Positions 45,519-57,100 of a DNA stretch of 64,000 nucleotides are shown one piece after another. The DNA lies in assembly GCA_003868215.1 (NCBI GenBank), contig QWDQ01000021.1, forward strand, positions 62,001 through 126,000, written 5' to 3'. A model generated the notes under the pieces. That model did not search any database, was not told where the DNA came from, and saw only the letters and a program-made list of their open reading frames with translations. A program made the position numbers and the translations under genes. This DNA is from Pseudophaeomoniella oleicola (taxonomy: Eukaryota; Ascomycota; Eurotiomycetes; Phaeomoniellales; Phaeomoniellaceae). How positions within the stretch are numbered: the stretch's first letter is position 1; the number at the start of each line of letters is the position of its first letter.

Positions 45519-48361
45519 ATGTAATAACAACCAATCAAAAATGACGAGACTCGACACACTTCTGAGTGCGTGGTCCCCCGAGTGAGGGCTCTCGTCGATG
45601 TGACCAATGAAACGGAAAAGATACAAGTACGGTACCTAACTTTGGGATTTTGGATAACAGGGATCCTTTGGGCAACACGGTTTCATTTGTTTATATAAAT
45701 TCTTCTTCTTCACATGTATATTTTTATTTTCATATTCTCTGTGTGTATAGGAGAGCCTATCCTTGCACATATCATTCCACTCGAAGATGGCAAAATGCTG
45801 AAGTGGTTTGCTAGTTAATGTATGCACATAATTTACAACAACCGACTTCTTCCTATGCTTCATAGTTCACAAGACTCGCAGGTTGTGGACCGTGTAACGT
45901 GGTGACATCTCTCCGGTGAAGACGATTGAGACCCACATCAGTTTAAGTCTTCAAAGCGGTGGATTACTGCAGAAAACTCCAACATGAACGATTTCCCTTG
46001 ATCACTGATTTTCAACGTAGCATTGCACTACTGGACGATATACAGTAACATTTTGCTTACTCTACGCTCACTTCCTTCAACATTGATCGCCGGCAATAGC
46101 GCCATCGTCACTTCAATGGTCCAGCATATGTGATATCGTAAGTTTTACGTCTTGTTTTCATCTTTCCTGCTTCTTCCCTCCATTGATGGAGAAGCTTCAC
46201 CCTATCATTATTCAATTCCCCAGTGTATATGTATGTATCATTTATGTCTTATGATGAGCGCAAGAAATTCTGCAATACTGAAAAGGAACACGGTGTTCCT
46301 ACGTGTGGAATATTTCAAAACACATTACTTTAACTTGGTCTGATGGACATTCTTTTTACATTTTGCAATTTCTCGGAGACGGTGCGCACAGGATTGGATT
46401 GATGGCAGTGCTGACATATTTCTTAGTAGATCCTTATGGAGCTCGACGGCCTTTTTTCTGGTGATACATCATGATAGGGAGATGTCGGAAGGTAGGTAGA
46501 TCATGCGTCTTGTTGCTCCGCTGGGATTGAGACACAGTAATGGTAAATGAATTCTGGGCTTCTGTCCTGACACGAATATAATATCATGGTATGTTACGAC
46601 GTTATATGAACGCCTTGAGAACACGGTCAATCATTGTTTCTTCTGACCTTCGCGATGTGAGCACTGAAGCATTTCCTGGATGGGTCACTGTTCTCATAGC
46701 CCTTCTCGGAACGTGTTCATCATTTTGGGATGAGCCTGGAACTGGTTTAGAAAAGTCCTGAACAGCAATGCGTATTTGATCTCACGACAGATCGTATCAT
46801 GTAACCATTGGCCGTTGGGATCCATGATCTTGGTGGTATGATGTGGTAAGTATCTACGCAGTAGGTTGAGTACCGCAGCGCTGGGTGTGCTCCAGAGTTC
46901 TCAAGGAGATCGACCGGCTATCTCGGTTGTTAGGGTGGATGATGTACCTCTGACTCCGGTTGGGAGAGACGGAAGAGGGTATGCTATTTGTCGTTGTAGA
47001 GTATCATGGCACGTCAACGTCAATGATGTTCTATGCCTCTAGAAGAATGTCACTTAGAGCTCCCTCGGCGTCGCTCATTCTAGCAACAGTGATGGTGCAG
47101 AATCCTCTTTAACGTGAACTGGGAGCTGGATATGCTTGAAGTTGTTTCATCGGACGCTGTTTAGAGTCGATCCAACTGTGTTGTGAAATGAAGGGGGACA
47201 CTATGCTGGTACCAATCCATCCTTGTATTGAAACTATACCCAACTTAGTAGAACGTAAGCACTTTATCGATACATCACAACTCATCCAGATGTGCTGTGC
47301 CTACTACAAAGTCATTCAACCCATCAAGGAGTTCCTGAAAAATCCCATGAACATGTACCGTAGTAAATATCTCGAAGCAGCAGAGAGACCTCCTGGTTAC
47401 ATTTATGGTACCATACTGGATTGGGGTCCAGAATACAGAAGTCGACATGCGAGCTAATTACCCGACGATCCTTGGTGAAGAAATCAGTAAGAGAGAGAGA
47501 TGGCTATCCCACCAGCTCTTACCATCTCGGTTTTCGTCTTGTACTACGTAGTAGTAGACGCAAAACATCGCCAGCGAGCCAGGCACCGCTCAAGAGGCTT
47601 ACGGTCGCACGAAGTAGCCTACCTTCGCACGATGCCGAAAAAGATCCGGTGTACAGGGCGTTTCTCTGGAATGTCATCTGACCTAAAGCTAATCACACCA
47701 CTTCCCTTCTGAGCGACGAGTATCACACGGCGCCGCAGACTAGACCGCACAATCATACGAGTTCTATAGTGCGGCCGCCAGTGCCCCGTAGAAGTTGCTA
47801 CAGCTAACGAGTGCCAAATGGTTTAAGGGAAAAGAGAAAGAGAAAAAACGATTTTGACTTTTGGTATAGGGAGACCTTTCAAGCCAAACCGAGGTACCCG
47901 AAGACATCTTTGTAGCGTTGGTGCTAAGCTTCCTCCCGGGTAACGATCGGCCTCACGCCCAGGGAAAGGTGCATTCTTTATCACTTAGGTAACCTTACCT
48001 AGATTTGCCGTTTTCACCCACCCAGATCTCAATCACGATGAAAGCGTTCATGATCTTGCACGCCACATTTGATGGCGCCCAATCTTTGGCGACTGCACCC
48101 GCAATCTCGTTCTGATTGCCGGTCGGGTGGGATGTCTTTACCCCCGCCGGTAGTAGTCTTATGAGGTATTTGTGATCTGGGCCTTTTGTTCTCCTCTTTT
48201 CCGTCGTGTTTTACCTGTCTACCACGTAGTACACAGATGCTTATGGTAAGATGAGTAAGGATAACGAGATTACTCCATTATCGTCTGTATAAAAGGCCTG
48301 ACTACCCTCGACGAGAAAGTTGCCGGTTGCTCTAACAAATACACCAATACAACTTACAAGT
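45519..48361. other. 2.8-kb gene-free stretch
   Basis: No gene recognised. A frame of 89 codons with ATG at 47188 has plausible composition but no family and no conserved motif. A TACTACGTAGTA palindrome lies at 47542-47553 and ACCACGTAGTAC near 48221. The dehydrogenase promoter is at the right end. Confidence 0.5.
48288..48296 (+). promoter_or_regulatory. TATA box of the ADH gene
   Basis: TATAAAAGG lies about 70 bp upstream of the ATG at 48362; consistent with a strongly regulated promoter. Confidence 0.6.
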
Positions 48362-49562
48362 ATGGCTGACCTTACTATCCCAAAGACACAACGCGCTGCC
48401 ATCCGTGAAGGTCACGGCTTGGCCGGCACAACATCCATCAAACAGGTCGATGTCCCCACACCAGGGCCAGGCCAGATTGTAGTCAAGATCAACTGGACAG
48501 GAGTCTGTGGCTCGGACAAGGCCCTCATTCGTGATGAATGGACACATTCGGGCCTCACCATGACGCCTGAGACCCATGGAATTGCCGGACACGAAGGAGC
48601 TGGTCCCGTGGTCGCCGTCGGCCCTGGTATGGAAAGACGGTGGAAGGTCGGCGATCGCGCTGGTATCAAATGGATAGCCAAGACGTGCGGGGAGTGCGAA
48701 TTCTGTCTCAATGGTTCTGACGAGGTGCACTGTCCGCATCAACTGAATAGCGGTTTCAATATTGCCGGAACATTCCAAGAGTACTGTTTGGCCGATGGCA
48801 GATACACTTCGAAACTGCCAGATAGCGTCAGCGATGAAGAGGCAGGTCCGATCATGTGTGGTGGCGTAACAGCATACTCGGCTTGCAAGCGGTGAGTCTC
48901 AAGCTTCTTGTCTATTTTGTCTTACCCTATTCGGCTGCTGATGGTTGCAGGTCGGCGGTGAAACCGGGCCAGTGGATAGTCCTCCCAGGGGCTGGTGGTG
49001 GTCTTGGTCACTTCTGTGTCCAGTACGCAAAGGCTATGGGGATGCGAGTGATCGCCATTGACGGTGGAAAGGCGAAGGAAGAGCTCTGCAGGAAGCTCGG
49101 TGCCGAAGCGTTCATTGACTTCCAGACCACGAAAGATATCCCGGCTGAAATCATGAAGCTCACTGGTTACGGTGCACACGGAGTGATCGTGACGGCTGCT
49201 ACCAAAGCGGCTTACGAGTCCGCGCCGACGTTCCTAAGGCCAAACGGCACTGTGGTTGCTGTCGGTCTACCCAGAGACGCAACAGTCATTGCCGGTGCCC
49301 CACCGATGATGATGGTATTACGAGAGTTGAACGTGGTAGGCAGCGTGGTCGGCGGGTTGAGAGATGTTGACGAAGCTCTGGACTTCACCGCCCGAGGACT
49401 GGTTCATGTATGTGCTCCAAAACAAAAGCCAATTTGCTGTTGTACTGACGTGTTGTTTAGCCGATTTTGTGCAAGGGAACTCTCGAAGATCTACCCGAGT
49501 TTCTCAACCAAATGGAGGCAGGTAAGCTCGTAGGAAGAGCTGTTCTGAAGATAGCACAATAG
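48362..49562 (+). CDS. zinc-containing alcohol dehydrogenase (fungal ADH1-like)
   Basis: Three exons, 48362-48891, 48951-49407 and 49461-49562 (introns of 59 and 53 bp), giving 362 residues. ATG 48362 (MADLTIPKTQRAAIREGHG) fits the family better than the in-frame codon at 48320. Catalytic-zinc ligands: GVCGSDKALIRDEW and HGIAGHEGAGPV. The structural-zinc cysteine cluster is intact (CGECEFCLNGSDEVHC). Cofactor fold: GQWIVLPGAGGGLGHFCVQYAKAMGMRV, with an acidic residue (IAIDGG) favouring NAD. The third exon supplies PILCKGTLEDLPEFLNQMEA followed by GKLVGRAVLKIAQ, the typical end. Likely cytosolic interconversion of an alcohol and aldehyde. Substrate-pocket text CGSDKALIRDEW differs from classical CHTDLHAWHGDW of ethanol ADHs, so ethanol need not be the substrate. 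Confidence 0.92.
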
Positions 49563-50243
49563 TGACAAGGAGGTCTCTCGTTATGCTGGTCGGAGATTAC
49601 CAAAAGAGCGAATTTCCTTGGCTGGCGCATCTGTGGAAATGCAGTACCAGCGTTTGTTTGTAAATAGGACCATCTGATACCATTTGGTGATTCCAGATGA
49701 TCATTACGACTTTTACGTGTAAATATTTTTCAATATAATTAGTCGCATTATTTCATCCACGTCCGCAAGGATGAAAATACATCCTATACATTGTTAAAAT
49801 CAACCGTCCATCATTTTACATATCTATGTAGGATCAATTCAACATAGATGTTCCAATCGAGTGTATGTATCTACAACGTCAGGCTCTTTTTCTCTACAAC
49901 GTGCTTACTACGTAGTATGTCGAGGATGTAAGCAAGAAGCACCGTATCATGATCCGAGATCCGAACTCCGTTATCTCTCTCACTCTCCTCTTCTTATTCG
50001 TTATACGTCCATCGGATCCTTGTAACTCACTCCGCAAGTCAACTATCTCTATTAAGGCGCGTTCATGATAAGGAATAACAATGCCGAGCGGCTTCGCATG
50101 AGGCGCTCTTCCCATTCGGGCAAGTCAATTGAGAGCTGGCAGTTGATAGCTAAGACTTCAGAGTATCTGCTTCAGCTGTAGGACACACTGTCCCTTCCAA
50201 TATCAATATCCAACTTGTTAGTGATCACATCCGTCGACTCAGG
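49563..50243. other. intergenic, ADH to S28 peptidase
   Basis: No gene. Contains a TACTACGTAGTA palindrome at 49906-49917 and AT-rich sequence near 49720-49830, probably the ADH 3' end. Confidence 0.5.
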
Positions 50244-52079
50244 ATGTATTCGCCTCTGGTTTCTTTACTTGCTGCCTTGCTGCCATTAGCAAGTGCGTTG
50301 GGCCCTTCGCGGTTCCTCGTTCCGACCATCCACGAACTACAACAGAAGAGTGCATACCGCGATTCTTATCCTATCAGGAGTCAACACCTGGCAGACATCT
50401 ATCCCGAGTACAACTTCTCTGTGCCAGTAGATCATTTTCATAACGAATCCCGTTATGAACCACACAGCGACGGCTTTTTCGACCTGCGATACTGGTTTGA
50501 TGCCAGCCACTATCGGGAAGGTGGTCCGGTGATAGTCATCGCAGCAGGCGAGACAGATGCCATCAACCGCATCCCATTTCTCTCTCAGGGAATTGTATCT
50601 CAGCTCGCGGCAGCTTATCATGGAATCGGGGTTATCCTCGAACATCGTTATTACGGCACCAGCTTCCCTGTTGCCAACCTGTCAACTGAGAGTATGAGGT
50701 TTCTATCAACGGGTCAAGCAATGGCAGACTACGCATACTTTGCCCAAAACGCCGTTCTCCCCGGCCTGGAGCATTTGAACCTGACGGCAGCGACCACACC
50801 TTGGATAGCGTATGGTGGTTCCTATGCAGGTGCATTCGTCTCCTTCCTTCGCAAGCTCTATCCGCAGCTCTACTGGGGCGCTGTATCGACATCAGGGGTT
50901 ACGCAAGCAATCCTAGACTACTGGGAGTACATGGAACCCATCCGGGAGTTCGGCCCTCCAGACTGCATTGACCTGACACAGACCCTTACTGACGTGGTTG
51001 ACCGAATCTTGATCGACCAACCCTTCAACAGAACCTTGAAGTCCCAGCTCAAGTCTGCCTTTGGGTTGCGAGAAGTGAGAGATGACGCCGATTTCGTGAA
51101 CGTCTTAACGTACGCTCTGGGTCATTTTCAGATGCGTAGCTGGGACTCGGATATCAGTGACCCGGTCTTCCCAAGCTACTGTGCTAACATTACACATCCG
51201 GACCTTCTGTACTCTGGCACGCGTGCTCTGAGCACGTCGGTAGCCGAACTTCTCTCAGCTGCAAAATACAATAGCGCAAATACCACGATCCTCACGAGCA
51301 TGCTCAACTGGATCGGGTTCCTCAACGTCTCCGTAATTGCAGATTATTCAATAGACTCTTATGGAAAAAGCAGAGAAAGCGCGCTCGCGTTCTCAACCCC
51401 TCGCACAAGCCCCGAGCACTTCACCGCCGCGCTCAGCACCAACCCTACACCCTCCCTCTCCGACTACAACATCTTCAGCTGGCCCTACCAAGTCTGCACG
51501 GAATGGGGCTACTTCATCACGGGATCCTCTGTCCCTTCATCTACACGTCCCCTGATCTCCCGCCTGCTCGACCTCCCCTACACCTCACAACTCTGCCCTA
51601 CGCTCTTCAACATCACAACTCCACCCGCCCTTTCCCTCATCAACCACCACGGCGGCCACAACTTCTCCTACCCCCGCGTCGCCATCATCGACGGCCTCGC
51701 CGACCCTTGGCGCCCCGCCACTCCTCACGCCGACTCCGCCCCTACACGTCCCTCCTCCTCTTCTTCCTTTCCTGACAACGATCTCTACCCCTTCATCCTA
51801 ATCGACATCCCCGCCCCCTCCGTCCACGACCACATCCGCGGCGCCGTCCACCACTGGGATCAAAACGGTCTTTCGGCCGATCAGCTCGCGCGCGGCCGCG
51901 AACCGCCTGATGTCATCGTCGAGACGCACGCGGAGATCGTGCGGTTCGTTGGCGCGTGGTTGAAGGGGTGGGAGGAAGAAGTGGGGAGGGTGAGGGGGAG
52001 GGTAGGTCGTGGTGGGAAGGAGAATAGGAAGGAGGTGGGCGGGCAGATTGTTCTTACTGCTGCTGGTGGTGATGTGTGA
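50244..52079 (+). CDS. secreted S28-family serine peptidase (Pro-X carboxypeptidase/DPP-II type)
   Basis: Single exon, 611 residues. Signal peptide MYSPLVSLLAALLPLASALG. S28 core: VPVDHFHNESRYEPHSDGFFDLRYWFDASH, GGPVIVIAAGE (oxyanion region), EHRYYGTSFP, nucleophile S193 in YGGSYAGAFVSFLRKLYP, followed by GAVSTSGVTQA. The candidate acid is D487 (DGLADPW) and the candidate base is H528 or H530 (APSVHDHIRG). Many N-x-S/T sites. Fungal members are acid-secreted proline-specific peptidases, taking residues from protein substrates outside the cell. The last 200 residues are unusually GC-rich, with many CCC/TCC codons, and the tail after about 575 is a Gly/Arg/Lys-rich extension lacking family resemblance. 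Confidence 0.92.
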   Translation: MYSPLVSLLAALLPLASALGPSRFLVPTIHELQQKSAYRDSYPIRSQHLADIYPEYNFSVPVDHFHNESRYEPHSDGFFDLRYWFDASHYREGGPVIVIAAGETDAINRIPFLSQGIVSQLAAAYHGIGVILEHRYYGTSFPVANLSTESMRFLSTGQAMADYAYFAQNAVLPGLEHLNLTAATTPWIAYGGSYAGAFVSFLRKLYPQLYWGAVSTSGVTQAILDYWEYMEPIREFGPPDCIDLTQTLTDVVDRILIDQPFNRTLKSQLKSAFGLREVRDDADFVNVLTYALGHFQMRSWDSDISDPVFPSYCANITHPDLLYSGTRALSTSVAELLSAAKYNSANTTILTSMLNWIGFLNVSVIADYSIDSYGKSRESALAFSTPRTSPEHFTAALSTNPTPSLSDYNIFSWPYQVCTEWGYFITGSSVPSSTRPLISRLLDLPYTSQLCPTLFNITTPPALSLINHHGGHNFSYPRVAIIDGLADPWRPATPHADSAPTRPSSSSSFPDNDLYPFILIDIPAPSVHDHIRGAVHHWDQNGLSADQLARGREPPDVIVETHAEIVRFVGAWLKGWEEEVGRVRGRVGRGGKENRKEVGGQIVLTAAGGDV

Positions 52080-52505
52080 CTTTGCAAGTTAAAAGCACAT
52101 TCTCATCAATTCCTATAGTATATATCTATATATATATATCATACAACTCATTCCCACCTCAATCAGAACCCACACTACCCTACCGCTAGGATACCCGTAG
52201 TAAGGAGAAAAAATCAATAGCTATCCGGTTTTCCGCCGTGGACTTGCCTCTCAATTCACACACACACTCACACATGTTATTTGGGCAAACTGGTTTCAAC
52301 ATTTCGCAAACGAAAGGAAAGAAAGGAAAAAAGGGGAAAGAGGAAAGGGAAAGGAAAAAAGAAGTTTTTTTATTTGGGTTTTCTGGGGGGAACTGGAGGG
52401 GTGTTTTTGGTTTGGGGACGTTCATCTAATATATTCATACATATAGAACATATATAGTATCCATCCCTCTTCAAAAGCGGAAGATTTTCTCTCTCAGAGG
52501 GTTAT
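52080..52505. other. convergent intergenic region, simple sequence
   Basis: Contains a TATATATA stretch at about 52118-52140, a short CACACA run at about 52256-52273 and a purine (GGAAA)n-like tract at about 52310-52364. No gene. Confidence 0.6.
52310..52364. repeat. purine-rich GGAAA-type low-complexity tract
   Basis: About 55 bases of almost only A and G on the plus strand, between the convergent S28 peptidase and aldo/keto reductase genes. Confidence 0.7.
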
Positions 52506-53492
52506 CTAACCGTTGACAAAAACCGCCGCATGACCTCCATACCTCTCACCCACGATCTGGATCTTCTTGAGAATCTCATCGATCTCCTGCAGTTCCTGCT
52601 CGGAGAAATCAACGTGCTTGATGTTCTCCGCCACCCGTTCGGCCGTGGTTGCGCCGGGCAAGGGGATGATGACGGGGTTGCCGTTGCGGCCACTCTGCGC
52701 GCGCACCCAGGAGATGGCGATCTGGGCGGGCGTGCAGTTCTTCTTGGCGGCGAGCTTGAAGACTTCGTCGGTGAGCTTGTTGTTGACCTCGAGGCTGTCG
52801 GGTTGGTATTTGGGGAGGTGTTTGCGGAAGTCGGTGTCAGGGATATCTTCGTAGCGGAGGCGGGTGGCGAGAGCGCCGCGGGCGAGGGGTGAGTAGGCGG
52901 TGACGGGGATGCCGAGTTCGGCGCAGGTCTTTGCGACGCCGTTGTGGAAGATGTCGGTGGCCCAGAGCGAGACTTCGACTTCGACGGTGCAGATCGGGTG
53001 CACCTTCACGGCGCGGCGAATGGTGTCGGCCTTGACCTCGCTGAGGGCGATGGCAGAGATCTTGCCTTCTTTCACCAATTCGGCGAGATAGCTGATGGTG
53101 TCTTCGATGGGCACGTCGGGGTCGACTCGCGCGCATTCGAAGATGTCGATTTTGTGAGCTCCGCCAATGGCAGCGAGAGAATCTTCGACACTGCGACGTA
53201 CGTTCTCCCGTGTACCGACTGGTCGCATGCCACCTTTCTGAAGACCGCCCTTGATGTTGATGACAACCTTGTCCTTGTTCTCTGGATATTTCTCAAAGTA
53301 CTCCTTCAGAAGATGCATGGAATTTCGTTCGGGAGAGCCATACAGCTCGCCTCCGTTCCACAGTTTGTAGCCATGCTTGATGGCAGCATTCATGGCATCG
53401 AACGCTTGTTCTTGTGATGGAGGTTGCGCTCTCCATGTCAAGCCCATGAGGCCGAAGCCCGTAGGACCGAGCTTCGTGATGTCAATTGACAT
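52506..53492 (-). CDS. aldo/keto reductase, pyridoxal reductase-like (Plr1 type)
   Basis: Single exon, 328 residues. The first ATG is at 53492 (MSIDITKLGPTGFGLMGLTW); the frame extends five codons further only from GTG. AKR barrel signatures: YKLWNGGELYGSPERNSMHL (with catalytic-type Y51), DKVVINIKGGLQKGGMRP (Lys), KIDIFECARVDPDVPIEDTI and a C-terminal NADPH-site segment NPVIIPLPGATTAERVAENI. The classic AKR Asp and His are replaced by NGGE and CARVDP, which is also how I recall S. pombe pyridoxal reductase Plr1. I therefore infer NADPH-linked reduction of pyridoxal to pyridoxine in vitamin B6 salvage, in the cytosol. Other small-aldehyde reductase roles remain possible. Confidence 0.85.
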   Translation of the reverse strand: MSIDITKLGPTGFGLMGLTWRAQPPSQEQAFDAMNAAIKHGYKLWNGGELYGSPERNSMHLLKEYFEKYPENKDKVVINIKGGLQKGGMRPVGTRENVRRSVEDSLAAIGGAHKIDIFECARVDPDVPIEDTISYLAELVKEGKISAIALSEVKADTIRRAVKVHPICTVEVEVSLWATDIFHNGVAKTCAELGIPVTAYSPLARGALATRLRYEDIPDTDFRKHLPKYQPDSLEVNNKLTDEVFKLAAKKNCTPAQIAISWVRAQSGRNGNPVIIPLPGATTAERVAENIKHVDFSEQELQEIDEILKKIQIVGERYGGHAAVFVNG

Positions 53493-54122
53493 TTTGTAGC
53501 CGTTCACTTGATCCTGCAGTTCTGGATTCTGAGTCCGAGCAGTTGTTGCAAGGAGGGGAGAGGGGTCAATTCTTTTCTATGCCACTCAGTTAAGCGACAA
53601 TTAGCTCCAAGATCTATGGGGATTGGGATGGCATTGTGTCAAGGCAAAAAGTGCAAGCTTGACTGATGGAAAGTACTATGTACGAAGTACCGAGACCGAG
53701 TAATTCGAATGGTTTCGGTAACGGACAGTACTACGTAGTACAAATCCATTGGAATGGCCAAATCGTCAATGACGTGCCCCTCAGTGGATCTAGACCCGGG
53801 TTTAAGTCGGATTTACTACGTAGGACGTACCGTAGTAGTTGGAGTTCCATCACAAAGAATAGCCAACCACGTGACTCACGGCAGTTGCATCCTCGGTCTG
53901 GCATCGCCGCTTGTCCAAGATAGGTAAGTAAGGTAATAGTCATGCATGTTGACGAGAGAAGCCGGCTCGCTGGTATTCATTGAACAACGTTAACCCAGGT
54001 TGTTGATACTGATACATACTATCTATTATACATAGGTAAGCAGCCGTCAATACGCTACTAATTCTTGGATCTGCTACTTCGGTTGATCACAGCTGCTGAG
54101 CGGATGCTCTGCTACCTTGGAA
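53493..54122. other. intergenic, AKR promoter and ABC transporter 3' end
   Basis: No gene. Contains the 14-bp palindrome GTACTACGTAGTAC (53728-53741) and a TACTACGTAGGACGTACCGT variant near 53814. Confidence 0.5.
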
Positions 54123-57100
54123 TCAATGTCGACGGTGCAGCGCCGAGAACATCGAGGACGACTGTGATAAGAGGCGCTGCGGACTATCGAACTCAGCAAG
54201 GGATCCCTGATCCAGCACCGCTATCTTGTCCGAGTCGAGGATCGTATCTAGACGATGGGCAACGGTGATAACGGTATGGTCTTTGAACTCCGACCGAAGC
54301 AGTTCTTGCATCAGTCGATCGGTTCCGTCATCCATGCTACTCGTCGCTTCGTCGAGGACGAGGATTCGAGAATCGTCCTTCTTCAAGATCGCTCGGGCAA
54401 GACAAAAGAGCTGTTGTTGGCCCTTGGAGAGTGTGATCTTGCTCATGTCCGCATCAAGGCCTCCTCGCTCTTCGATGATGTTCCATAGGCGAGTCTCGGT
54501 CAGGACAGAGATGATAATTTTGTCCGTTGCAGTTTGTGTAGGATCTGCATTCTCGCGGACGGAGGCATTGAGAAAGAAGGGTTCTTGGGGGATAGTAATG
54601 ATGCGAGATCGTACGGTATCCCGTGGGAGTGTCAGCGTGTCGTACCCGTCTATGAGGATATTGCCTGATTCGATGTCTAAGAGGCGAAGTAGGGTCGAAA
54701 GGAGAGAGCTTTTACCACTACAATAACAGTGTCAGCTTGCCGTTGATTTGCCTCGAAAGTAACGACGATTACCTTCCAGTGCGTCCACAGACACCGACAT
54801 TCTCACCAGGTGTAATGGTGAATGACACATTCTTCAGGGCAGGAATATCCGGGCTGTTCGTGGCTTTTAGCTTGTATCGGAGCCAAGGACTCAGTGTTTA
54901 CTTACCCGTAAGAAGCACAGACTCTGCTAAAGACGACCTCTCCTTTATCAGGCCAAGAAGCCGGTACAGCAATATCCCCCTCTGTCTCAGCTGGCGTTTG
55001 CCGGGAAGTATTTCTTATTCTTGCAATAGCTCCAAGGGAAGTTTCGAGCGAGGTCCAGAACATGAACAGCATCTCCAGATTCTCATTGAACCCCAAGATT
55101 CCGTTCAACGCAACTCCGAGCTTCCCACCAGTTGTTGTTCGACGTAGGTTGACCGCAAGCGCCATCAAAATCACAGCCATGGCACCTATGAGAAGCTGCA
55201 GAACTAGATTAAGCCACCGTTGAATACAGTACAGTAGGTAGTACGGCCGCTGGGAATTATCGAGCAGGTCGTTGCTGATGGCATTGGATTCCCGTTGCCA
55301 GCCAAATGCACGAATCGTTTCCAGACCCTCCAGCGTTTCCATGAAATGAGTATACAGAGGACTCTTGGCTTCTAGGTCCAGGAATCGTAGTTGACGAGAC
55401 GTTTTAAGGTACAGATTTTGCAAAGAATAGAGGATGACCAGTAATCCCGGAATGGAAATAGCCATGTAGCTGGATCCCACAGCGATCAGGGCAGCCTGAG
55501 CCAGGAGATTTGATAGGGCTTTGGTTTGATCAGCATAGATACTCTTAGTAATGATGGGCATAGCAGGGTCGCCTACCTTGTAAGGCGATTATCATTGCAA
55601 CCGGCAATGGTGTGTCCACGAGGGTCATGTCCTGACTAAAGAGATTCAGTATCGTCCCGCTGTCGGTTTTGTCAAAGTATGACTGCGGCGCCCGCATCAC
55701 TGTGTCGAGGAGCGTCTTATGAAGGTTCGAACCGGATTTTGGTATCAGTCGGATGAAAACAATCCTGTTTCGTCAATCAGACATGCCAATATTGAGTCTT
55801 TCCCAGCCTGAACTGACCACATTGACGTATAAAACATACACAAATTAGCGGCTGCGACAATTGCATACACCACACAAAAGACTGCTTCACTTCTCACTGT
55901 TCCGGCTGTGTAAATCTCCAACCAGATTTCTACGTGCTCGTTAGCCGGATTTGATAAGGTAAGACTCCTTGGACTGGGCAATCTCACGAGGAAAGTAGTT
56001 CGTAATGGTAGCAAAGCCAACTGAGATCAGGAGAGCTAGGAGAAGATCTCGTCCAAATGACTTCGCATAGAATTTATAGACAGCGACATCGCCAGTACGA
56101 CGACTCAGATCAGCAATGTCATTTGCCGTCGGCCCTCTCAAAGCCTTGGGGAGCAGTTTCTTCTTATCTTCTTGTAGTCCAGTGGCTCTTTGATTATCAA
56201 CAATACCCTGAGGTATATCGCTTTGGCCTCTGATAGATTCCCAAGAACCTAAATGAGCAACTTTTCCTGATGCATCTAAAGCAACAATCTGGTCTGCAAG
56301 TCGTAAATGTCGCACTATATTTACACATGTCAGTGTTTGAAGCCCGTGCAAAAGCTTGCAGAGGGTCCCGTACCAGCGTGAGTGACCAGGACAACGGTTG
56401 ATCCCAATCTCCTGAACAGTCCTTTGGCTCCAAATAAGCGCTCAGCCACCAGAGACTCGGTTTTCGCATCGAGGGCACTAAGAACATCATCGAGCAGAAC
56501 CGTGCTTCTTCGCGCATAGACCGCTCGTGCTAATGCCTATAAAGTGACCGTCAGTCCTGCTTTATTCTAGCATTCTAACCATATCACATACCAAGCGTTG
56601 TTTCTGCCCACCACTTAAAGTGACGCCTCTGCTTCCTAACAGTGTGTCATCACCGTGTGGAAGCTGTGAGATGTCCTCATCTAGTGCACAGGCTCTGACG
56701 ACAGTCTCAAACCAATCCTCATCGATATCAAGGTCAGGATTAACCCCGCAGATTGCTTTGCGGACCACTGTGTTTTGTATCCACGGTGTCTGAGCGCAAT
56801 ATGATGCATCGTTATAAGTAGTACGAACACTCCCATAGGAGCAGTGAGCTTCCCCCAGTATTGCCTTCAGGAGGGTCGATTTGCCCGATCCAACGGGCCC
56901 AATGATAAAGGTGAGTGATCCACGCGGAACTTGGAAATTGATGCCGTTCAAGACGTCTTTTGACTCCGGTGTCGGTCTGATGTTAGCTTGATGGAAAGCT
57001 ATAGGATGCTCAACGGGGTCGAGTCTCCGAGAGTCCATCTCGATGCCATGCTGATCTTGATAATCGTTCGTCGAAGTGGAATCATGACCGCTAGGAGTGC

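Noticed and set aside
47188-47457. 89-codon ATG frame in the 45.5-48.3 kb desert
   Set aside because: Plausible composition only; no recognised motif, no supporting introns or neighbours.
48320-48361. Earlier in-frame start for the ADH gene
   Set aside because: ATG 48362 gives the family-typical N-terminus, and the TATA box at 48288 would leave too short a leader for 48320.
55941-56020. Pseudogene hypothesis for the ABC transporter
   Set aside because: A consensus 58-bp intron restores the frame, and the thirteen exons sum exactly to 1431 codons plus stop.
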